Assembly: GCA_017311315.1 (NCBI GenBank)
Contig: CM029658.1
Span: forward strand, 25,220,629 to 25,284,628
DNA: 64,000 bases
Source of the DNA: Dendrocalamus latiflorus
Lineage: Eukaryota; Streptophyta; Magnoliopsida; Poales; Poaceae
Reading direction: 5' to 3'
Below, piece by piece: positions 57,056 through 64,000 of the stretch. The notes under the pieces were generated by a model. The model made no database searches, had not been told where the DNA came from, and was given only the letters and a program-made list of their open reading frames with translations. The stretch's first letter is position 1; every line of letters begins with the position of its first letter. The translations under genes were made by a program, and so were the position numbers.

Positions 57056-58233
57056 TGCGGGGATACGGGTAGGCTACACTAGTACAGATTAAAATTTTCT
57101 ACTGCTTAAATCAGGAAGCCATACGAGTAAGATATCATCGATCATTACCACTAGACGCGTAGTGCAACCCAACTAAGGTTGAAGCAACCGATTCAATGAA
57201 GAGCACATCAGTGTAGTGGTAGTAGTTGATCGTCCTCCACCCAACCATCTCCTCCTCGTGATTGTCCCGATCAACGCCGCAGTCGTAGCAGCACCTCTAC
57301 CGAGGTCCACACATCTAGGGATGGAGCACCGTGTGTCAGTGTGCTAGCACCCATTAAGTGCGTGAACCTGTAGGTTCATGTGTATTTGGCTATAGGCTGA
57401 AAAACTCCTTTTCAGCCCATAAGTCAGTAGCGGTCCCTACCAGGATATAGCAACTCCCAAACTTACATAAAGATCATATCGGATGGACTTATATAGTGCT
57501 TATGTACTGATCTCTTTGCCTCATGATACTAGATCGATCTAAAGGCGAGAGGCATGCCATTCTATGATAGATCGATCCTGTAGTAGATTACTCAGTTGTG
57601 ATTGACTCTTCTACCACATTCGGCATAGCCATACACTTTCTTAATTCAACCACATCGAGGGGCCTAGAGATATCTCTCCTGTTATATAGGAGCGGCAAAT
57701 TCTATCTCGATCACTCATATTCCTCCTCATGTTTACAGTAAACCTGAAAGCTACCTTTATAACCACCCAATCATGGAGTAGTGTTTGGTAACCTCTAAGC
57801 AAACTATTATACATGTAGGAAACAATGATGATCTCAAGTCTAAGGATCCTACATACACTATGTACGAGACCAGCTGATGACACTTAAGAATATAACAATT
57901 CCTGCAGTGTCTCATGGTGGGTCAATCCAACATCATGTTCTCTAACATGTGTCCACATTACTGATTTGATATCTCATATCCATGATCCATGAAACATGAT
58001 CATCAAATAATACATGTGCTAATCTATAAATCATAATTATCCCACATAATGATATAAGATCAGGGATAAATTAGAATAACATCAAAACATGAATAAAGAG
58101 TTCCACGAATAAGTCACATATTTGTTGATCAATATGAAAGATATTTATTCAAGAGAAAAAACAATATATTATGAAAAAATCATAAACATATAAGTTATAC
58201 AATCATATCTATGATTGCCTCTAGGGCATATCA
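57056..58233 (-). mobile_element. Copia LTR (1178 bp) with primer site
   Basis: On the minus strand it starts TGATATGCCCTAGAGGCAAT and ends TATCCCCGCA, followed by the primer site, so it is a 5' LTR. A candidate TATA element is GGTTATAAAGG (57754-57762, minus); CCTATATAAC (57680-57690) is an alternative. About 190 bp of leader follow up to another LTR fragment at 56846, then the element is lost. The same LTR family left the fragment 4985-5300. Confidence 0.75.
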
Positions 58234-58235
58234 CT

Positions 58236-58470
58236 ATGTGCGCATACAAACGTTTGTAGTTAATAGTATCCATGTGTGCATCTAGCTTATAGAGGGAGAT
58301 CCTTTATATTTCAATCAGTTTTCTCTTATGCAAGGAGTAGAGCTCCAATGCGAAAAGAGCTGAGCACACAACTGAAAGTAGAGACTATGATCGGCGTTCC
58401 AAATCATGCGGTCGATCTAGAGAACATGATCGCGGCTATTCCTATCGATAATCTACAGTAGGTAATTTAA
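58236..58470 (+). repeat. P segment, copy 3, with exon-like continuation
   Basis: ATGTGCGCATACAAACG through TCTTATGCAAGGAGTAGAGC matches 40590-40712 and 41490-41600. Downstream the frame reads KELSTQLKVETMIGVPNHAV and then DLENMIAAIPIDNLQ before a stop at 58459. It has coding-like composition but I recognise no family. It may be an exon of a captured or duplicated gene. Confidence 0.6.
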
Positions 58471-58676
58471 TTAGTATATATTTTAGAACAATTGGCTTGT
58501 TGGAAATAATCTTGTTTAGAAGTCATATACAAGTTTTGGTCGTGATCGAAGTCGAATTGTAATCGTAGTCGAAAGTCGAAGTCGAACTATAGTCAGAGTC
58601 GGAAACAAAGTTGTAATCATAGTCGGAGTTGGCTTGTAATCATAGTTGTAACCCGAGTAGGAGTCATAGAGCCGGG

Positions 58677-58684
58677 TATAAAAA
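58677..58684 (+). promoter_or_regulatory. TATA element of LTR H
   Basis: GGGTATAAAAAGGGG; all nine hairpins of the array lie downstream and so in the predicted transcript. Confidence 0.7.
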
Positions 58685-58795
58685 GGGGTGGAGTCATGTA
58701 ACCAGAAGTGCGCCGAAAAACCACCAAGCAATGCGAGAAATAGAGAAGAGAAAAGCAAATCCCTGAGTATCGACTTCATCGTGCAGTCTCACAGA

Positions 58796-59151
58796 CGTGG
58801 TCGAAAACTAGCTTACGACCATGGAAAACGTGGTCGGAAGGGGTTTCGACCACGGCAAAGTACCAGCAGACATGGTCGGAAGGCGTTCGACCACGGCAAA
58901 TCTGAAATAGATGTGGTCGGGAGGTGATACGACCACGGTAAAGAAAGTTTGAGCGTGATCGGGAGATGTTTGACCATGTTGTAAAGTTTGAACGTGGTTG
59001 GAAGGCTTCGACCACGTTGAAGAGAGTTGAACGTGGTTGGAAGGGCTATCGACCACATTGTGAAGTAACTTCGACACGGTGTAAGTGGTCAGAAGAGGCT
59101 TCGACCATGCCATGGAGACTTGAACGTGGTCGGAAGGGAGTTTCGACCACG
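58796..59151 (+). repeat. 40-bp tandem array of nine CGTGGTCG/CGACCACG hairpins
   Basis: Unit starts at 58796, 58829, 58871, 58912, 58953, 58993, 59032, 59084 and 59124. Each holds an inverted repeat such as CGTGGTCGGAAGGGGTTT and CGACCACGG (7-8 bp stem, 8-14-nt loop with a GGAAGG-like start). Spacers between hairpins differ in sequence and length, and stem bases change in pairs in some copies (for example GTGGTTGG and CGACCACG form G-T pairs; CATGGTCG with CGACCACG). The array is in the R/U5 part of the LTR. Confidence 0.93.
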
Positions 59152-59395
59152 GTGAATAGTGATCAGCAGAATCATTGCGTGATCATAGAGAGTTGTGATT
59201 ATGGTAATTCGAGCAAGGTCAAAGGAAGAGTAGCACAGTGAAAGAGAAGTGAGGTCGAAACTTCGGCAGAAGATTTCCAACCACAAAGGAAAAGCGATCG
59301 GAGGGCTGCAAAGCGGTCGAACGACTGTCTGAGCGGCCAAAACCGGTTGTAAACGGTCGTAAGGTCCTGGGAGAAGTCGTAAGAATTCCAACAAT

Positions 59396-59407
59396 TGGTA
59401 TCAGAGC
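59396..59407 (+). other. Primer-binding site of LTR H element
   Basis: TGGTATCAGAGC two bases after the LTR end at 59393; initiator tRNA-Met type. Confidence 0.9.
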
Positions 59408-59733
59408 AATTACAACATGGCTAGCATATATTTTTGTATTTCTAGGTCATTCTTCAGCGAAAAATCGATCTACTTCGAGCAAAGGTCATCGGGACAATTG
59501 ACGTGAGACTCGGGGCAATCCTTTAGTCATTCACCTCATCTACCTACTTGTAGGCAACCAGACATATAGTCCACAACTTTGTGCATGCAGCAGCACTAAT
59601 CCTTGGATTAATAACTAGGGCACAGAGTAACATCGATGGCAGCTTACATATACCATGTAGTAAGACAAGCTATTAGTTAATATTAAAGAATATATAAATA
59701 GACCATGTGGTCCTTTACTTACAGTGCAGGTTG
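59408..59733. other. Leader remnant and unassigned sequence
   Basis: The first 100 bp (AATTACAACATGGCTAGC...) are the leader and possible gag start of the LTR H element; the rest is unassigned. It ends in TACTTACAGTGCAG, which looks like a 3' splice site before Q copy 2. Confidence 0.45.
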
Positions 59734-59945
59734 ATCATGCCAAATAATTCAAATGTCAACAGTAGCGGGAAACAAAAAAACTGAAATGAGACAACAAGTG
59801 GCGCCCTCAGTGTATGCCCACCAGGATTCTGATTACCGGTCAAAAATCAGTCAATTTTTCAAAATATTGGATTTACCCATGATCCCCGATTAGAGTACAA
59901 ATTACTCTAAAATATTTTGGCCAACCACCGATTTACATCGAGTCA
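59734..59945 (+). repeat. Q segment, copy 2
   Basis: GATCATGCCAAATAATTC, CACCAGGATTCTGATTACCG, GATCCCCGATTAGAGTACAA in the same order as at 40772-40960. Confidence 0.75.
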
Positions 59946-60483
59946 TACATGTCGGTGTTTTAACACCAATCTTAAATATGATTTGTTTGGCTTAAGGGAA
60001 TCTCTTAGAAGACTAGACTACGATCATGCAGAAGAAAGGCACGATAATTTTTATACAGATTCGAGCCTTCTCCTAAGAAAATAATAACTCTACTTCCTAT
60101 ATGGCTATTACTCAGAAAAACTGATTACAATTCAGAGAAATGTGAAATGCCTTGCACTATGTCTAACTTTGGTCAGAATGCGATCAGAATCCGCTCCCTC
60201 TTCTCTCCGACATCTTCCTTTATGTAGTTGGCGAAGCGGCGGCCGTTGTCCTGCCACAAAAGATGCCTGCTCATTTCAAACGATAATTGTTTGACGGGAG
60301 TTATGGTTAGAGAGACGTTGTGGGCGTTCGTCATGTAGCGGTTGTTGTCGAAGAGAGATCGTGTGTGGTTGTTTAGAGATAAGCACACATTCTAACCACC
60401 TCGTCAGATAAATCCACGATGCAGTAGGTCTTCATAGACAAGCCAGTTGGAAATAAATGAGTCGCATGAAGGTCCATGACCAC
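59946..60483. other. LTR-like fragment and unassigned sequence
   Basis: Contains TGTCGGTGTTTTAACACC (59950) and ATACAGATTCGAGCCTTC (60054), phrases typical of grass gypsy LTRs and their 5' leaders, but neither boundaries nor a primer site are clear. Confidence 0.4.
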
Positions 60484-60615
60484 GAGGTGGTTGTAGAACA
60501 TCTTACGATTACATGGTCGTAGAAGAACTTACGACTACGTGGTCATAGGTGGACTTATGATAACATGATCGTAGAAAAGCTTACGACTTAAGAGCGGTCA
60601 TAAAAGGACTTACGA
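60484..60615 (+). repeat. 26-bp tandem array related to the 27-bp array of LTR G
   Basis: Five units of TGGTCGTAGAAGAACTTACG plus 6 bases; the anchor TGGTC (or variants) is at 60488, 60514, 60540, 60566 and about 60595. It can be aligned with the 27-bp unit at 51500-51790: both have TGGTCG, a purine-rich middle, and CTTACGAC. Confidence 0.85.
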
Positions 60616-61816
60616 ATACCCCATTCTCCCTTATCAATAAGGGGTATACTTAGAAAGTATAATGATGTAATAATTTGAGGATTATTCTATTCTCATCATC
60701 TAGCCCTCAACTTCAAATGAAAATAACTTACTTGAGAAAGAAAGGTCGTAAATGAAAAAATGGTCGAAAGAAAGCCCTTTTCGACTCTCTTCGACCAGAA
60801 TTGATCTCGGTCAATAAGATAATTTCGTTTGAGTTGTAAAGATAGACGGACTTCAAAGGATAAACTCTAATCGAAATCTGCCGATCTGTCCACCGTGTTG
60901 ACTACCAAGATAACTATTCGGTTCCTAAGACAGGTAAATGAATCACACGGTTATAAAAACTTACCTCAGGGTAACTTTTGGTTTCCTTACATTTCCCTTA
61001 TGTTTCGATTTACTCTGAGCTTTCCACCGCTGACCAATTCTTCCTCTTATCTCAATCTCGCTCAAATCCATTTCAATCATTCGAAAAGATGACTGAATCT
61101 TACTTCACTTGGGCCATGTTGGAGATGATAATGCGAAATTGAAGGCATTGGAGATGGCTAAGAAGATTCTGCCACGGTGATTCGTCAAATGGATTGAAGC
61201 CGCTGGGCAACATTGGCCATCGGGGCAAATCAAAGAAATTGCAATGTTCCAGACCTACTATGAGTGTGGCCTTCGTCTCCGTACTCACCCCTTCCTTACA
61301 GCCATGCTTGAGCATTTTGGGGTTGAATTGGTGAATTTGGTACCAATTCAATCACAATGCTAAGCATATTCGTATACTTATGCGAGGCGTACTTGGCTAT
61401 TCTAGCAAATTTCAAGCTCTTTTGGTATTACTATGAATTAGCGGGCAAATTGGAAATCTGGGAGCTGTGGTCTGAAACTCCATGAGGGCTGATGGAGCTC
61501 TACATCCAGATGTTCACTAAGTACTCATGGCCGAGCTGAAAGAAGAGGTGGTTTGACTAGGAGACAACCAGCGATGACAGCCATTCTTTTGCGGGGAAAG
61601 CTGTGGAAAAGAACAATCTTTGGAATTCGACCCCGAATGACCTTACTCGAATAGCCTCATACATCTCAGCTTTCAAAAAGCTGAGGGACAAGGGACCTAT
61701 GGGCTGGCATGTGGTGAAGGATTTCATCACCCGCCACATCAGCCCCCTAAAGCATCAAGCACATCCCATGTGGATGTACTCGGGAGTCTCGGATCTGACC
61801 AGAGACTACGAGATTG

Positions 61817-61898
61817 GTAAGTAATACTCGTACTGATGTTCATAAATAGATTACTTCTTTCGAGTACCATTTATCGTTTACCATCACTATATAAACAG
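61817..61898 (+). other. Intron in the PF04195-type gene
   Basis: Donor TTG-GTAAGTAAT, acceptor TATAAACAG-ATC; 82 bp; the frames on both sides continue in the protein sense (DYEIG, then DLDLEEIKSQ-like). Confidence 0.6.
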
Positions 61899-62023
61899 AT
61901 CTTGACTTGGAGGAAATCAAATCTCAGGTCAAGTCTATCTGCGTGAAAGCTCCATCGCTTGAGATGGAGGCCCCTCGTATTCTGGTGGATGTTTCCACTG
62001 AAGAGAGAGAGGAACACCTAAAG

Positions 62024-62100
62024 GTAATCAAAAAATCATTTTCATATTTAGGACTATGTAGTTGTACGGTACGACTAAGTAGTATTCTTCTCTTTGTCAG
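62024..62100 (+). other. Second intron in the PF04195-type gene
   Basis: Donor AAG-GTAATC, acceptor TTCTCTTTGTCAG-AGT; 77 bp, T-rich 3' end. Confidence 0.55.
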
Positions 62101-62344
62101 AGTGTAGGCATGTATTACCATCAGGACAACCAAGGGGCCGAGCTGATGGTCGTTGGTGGAGAGGTAGAGAAAGTCAAGACTCCTCTGGCTAAGAGACGTC
62201 GAGTGACCAAAGTAGTCGATAAGGATAAGAGGAATGCTAGTGTTGTCGTTCCACTCTTCGTTCTTTCCCCTACTGCTCTGAGTGCTTCCATCAAGCAATT
62301 TTTTGTGGACATGAGTACCGCAAGTAAGATAGGAGCAGCTGTAC

Positions 62345-62536
62345 TGGAGCGTTTTACAATTTTACCCCCATGCCCTGAATGGTATATATGTGTCCACATG
62401 AGGAGCGTTTTACAAGTTTACCCTTACACTCAAGTGTCCCCCTCAGGGGCATCTATGTCATTATACATGTCCCATATTGGGCTTTACAACTCTCTAACAG
62501 GCCGGCTGGGCTTAGGTGGGGGCCACCCCTACAACA
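62345..62536 (-). mobile_element. U3 fragment of an LTR related to 4433-4723
   Basis: On the minus strand it starts TGTTGTAGGGGTGGCC, identical over 16 bases to the LTR start at 4723, and continues with related phrases (GGGCCCAATA-like, GGGGGACACTTG, TATATACC). It stops at about 62345, after roughly 190 bp, in front of the PF04195 reading frame. An AAAACGCTCC phrase occurs twice (62352, 62405). If it is a 3' LTR, the sequence to its right would be internal. Confidence 0.6.
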
Positions 62537-64000
62537 GGAGCCTCTCATGGTGAAGGGCTTCACAGGGCGAAGCCATGTCGCCGAGCCCTTTGGCCCCCTC
62601 TGTCCCTACAACCTGTGAACATCTGCGTTGTTGGATGGGATCCCCGTGACGTCAATCCAAGCCGGACGGGCCGGACAGCGAAGTCGGTGTGTGGGGCCGA
62701 AGTCGGCCACGGCCTATCTCCTCAGCGTCCCCCGGGGCCTCCTTGTCAGGAGTAGTGTTCGCCTGCTCCATCCTTCGTACGCGAGGTTGGTGCGGGGCCT
62801 CGGGTCAATCCACCGGCGTGGAGCTCGTCGTCGCTCCGCAAGGGCGGGGTTGATGCCACGGTCAAAATCGAGGTCGTTCATGAGTTAATGGCCCCGAGAA
62901 TCGCGTCGGGCGCTGGTGGGTTGCTCATGCATTAATGGCCTCGAGAATCACGCCAGGTACTGGTGCTCAATGGGAGTTGGACCATGTGCGGTGGTTCCGC
63001 TCCCGCCGGGTGCTCTTCCGCCGGTTGTGCTCCCGCCGGTTGCGTTTCTCGCCTGAGGGGGGTGCGCCGGGCATATATATGCATAGTCTACCACCTTGCG
63101 TCGTCCATTGTGATGCAGTCGGGTACGGCTAGGATGGTCTTGGTTATCGAAAAATAGGTCCGCTTCTGTTCCTCTGCCTTCTCCGCTCACGCTGTCTGGC
63201 GGGAGAACATGCATTGACATAGTGATCGGGGAATGCTGAGGAATAGAAAGGGGCCTGTTTTTGACTGTGGCAAAACTTATTCGGGATCCCTGGTCGCGCG
63301 ATGCGCCGATTAATCATGGGCGACCATTTTTGTGGGCATTATCTGAGGCTGAGGTAATCTCCGAGCTCACCGTGTAGACTTTGTGCTTCCCGATTATGAG
63401 GGGCGCAGCCGGCTGGATCTCCGCTGGTTGGGGTTGTGAGGCTGTCCCGTGGACTTCGAAGTCGAGGTGGCCTCTGGCGTCGTCCTGCGTGTTTGGCGGG
63501 GTTGACTCTGGAATCTTTGCGCGGACTGAAGATCGGAGGGCTGGGTGGAATCCCGCAGCTTGTGGGCGGCACTTGAATGGTGTTGTAGGTTGGACTAGTG
63601 CCTGCTCGTCTCCACGCTCCGCCTGCTGGGGGCATCCTGTCAAGAGGAAACCGAATCCGCACACGACCTCACTCCACAGGTATTATTTGTGAGATGTAAA
63701 GATTTAGTGTGTTAGGAGCGGGGTACGAAGCTGCCCGTGGTGCGTGAGGCCCGGTTGGACCCCAGAAATATGGGTCGAAGTGATCGCCAGGTTGCCTCGA
63801 GCCATCGACGTCGAGGTGGTCTTCGGGCCTGCCACACAGATGTGTGGCGGCGTAGCGAGGTGATTCCTCGCGGGGATGGGGTTGAAGGTGTCTTGGAGCC
63901 GCTTTATCCGTGGCGTCGAGGATGCCTGGCGGAGTCACCTGAATGAGTCGAGAGCGGGGCGAAGACGGGCGGGCTGCCCCCGGAGGCGGGGTTGAAGCCG
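62537..64000 (-). other. GC-rich sequence, possibly internal region of an LTR element
   Basis: Next to the LTR start at 62536, GC-rich, with short repeated phrases (GGCGGGGTTGAAGCC at the window end; GGGCGGGGTTGATGCC near 62842; GGCCTCGAGAATCACGCC near 62937 and GGCCCCGAGAATCGCGTC near 62890) and CTCCCGCCGG repeats (63000-63040). Several long open frames exist on both strands, but none has a recognisable domain. Composition resembles 2100-3660, in the same position relative to the same LTR type but on the opposite side. It runs off the window. Confidence 0.35.

Larger units (their letters stand above)
58498..59393 (+). mobile_element. Copia-like 5' LTR H (896 bp)
   Basis: Perfect 8-bp terminal inverted repeat TGTTGGAA / TTCCAACA, then ATTGGTATCAGAGC with the initiator-tRNA-Met primer site. 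The U3 has repeats of GTCGAAGTCGAA and GTAGTCG/GTCGGAGT (58540-58640), the TATA element is at 58677-58684, and a 40-bp hairpin array fills 58796-59151. Only about 100 bp of leader remain downstream, so the element is truncated and its target duplication cannot be tested. Confidence 0.85.
61089..62340 (+). pseudogene. PF04195-type (putative gypsy transposon) gag-like gene, decayed
   Basis: Starting from ATG 61089 (MTESYFTWAMLEM) and crossing a stop and frame changes, the plus strand reads EIAMFQTYYECGLRLRTHPF, MLEHFGVELVNLVP, NSITMLSIFVYLCEAYLAIL and, further on, ISAFKKLRDKGPMGWHVVKD with FITRHISPLKHQAHPMWMYS. This order (HPF...LxLxNLxPNSIxxLSIFVHLCEAYLGI...GLxxxxVxxDFIxRRxxPLxxRxHPxxxYxG) is that of plant PF04195 proteins encoded by large gypsy-type or unclassified retroelements. 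Two introns keep canonical borders: 61817-61898 and 62024-62100. The last exon (62101-62340) has a basic KRRRVTK stretch. The reading ends where the LTR fragment 62345-62536 begins. No zinc knuckle or RT is found. Confidence 0.65.

Overview
The window looks like intergenic heterochromatin of a large plant genome, most probably a grass (Poaceae). I see no intact host gene, no RNA gene and no prokaryotic feature. What is readable is a deeply nested stack of transposable elements: chromovirus-type Ty3/gypsy elements with long LTRs starting TGTAAC, a CACTA (En/Spm) element with TNP2 and C48-protease genes, Copia LTRs, Mutator-like and Tourist-like elements, and several tandem arrays. The grass assignment is an inference from the element types and the GC-rich CCG leaders; the species cannot be read from the sequence.

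Layout. 1-4723: minus-strand LTR element with a short LTR (4433-4723), a tRNA-Asp-type primer site, and an internal region holding two hairpin-rich tandem arrays (96-bp unit, 1-850; alternating 53/54-bp unit, 946-1640). 4730-5803: Copia gag and LTR debris and a plant-mobile-domain fragment, which is the target of the CACTA element. 5804-29179: a 23.4-kb CACTA element with 3-bp target duplication ACT, split by a young full-length Tekay/Del-type retrotransposon (6011-15701, duplication ATCAC), by a Ty3/gypsy fragment (about 20885-21840) and by a solo LTR (24363-27979, duplication TGACT). Without the two dated insertions the CACTA element is about 10 kb and carries a decayed TNP2 gene and a decayed second gene ending in a Ulp1-like protease. 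29518-31410: a palindromic Mutator-like element with a perfect 9-bp duplication.

31951-50672: nested LTRs of one long-LTR superfamily (B, C, D, E, F), plus an unrelated solo LTR J with a 0.85-kb pyrimidine tract, plus a 299-bp Mutator-type MITE. 50852-56409: a possible Helitron that holds a tandem array of about 180-bp units; that array is interrupted by a 295-bp Tourist-like MITE, itself interrupted by a 3.67-kb solo LTR (G). 56480-64000: LTR fragments, two Copia LTRs with primer sites, a PF04195-type gag-like pseudogene with two apparently intact introns, and a U3 fragment related to the LTR at 4433-4723.

No set of genes here works together as a host pathway. The functional logic is that of transposons: transposase and accessory protease for CACTA, and gag-protease-RT-RNase H-integrase-chromodomain for the Tekay element. 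All coding units are broken except the integrase part of the Tekay element. The least conventional signal is a recurring TGGTCG-spacer-CGACC motif that builds four arrays in at least two different LTRs and one neighbouring stretch between 51.5 and 60.6 kb; one array is a set of nine hairpins in the predicted RNA leader of a Copia-like LTR.
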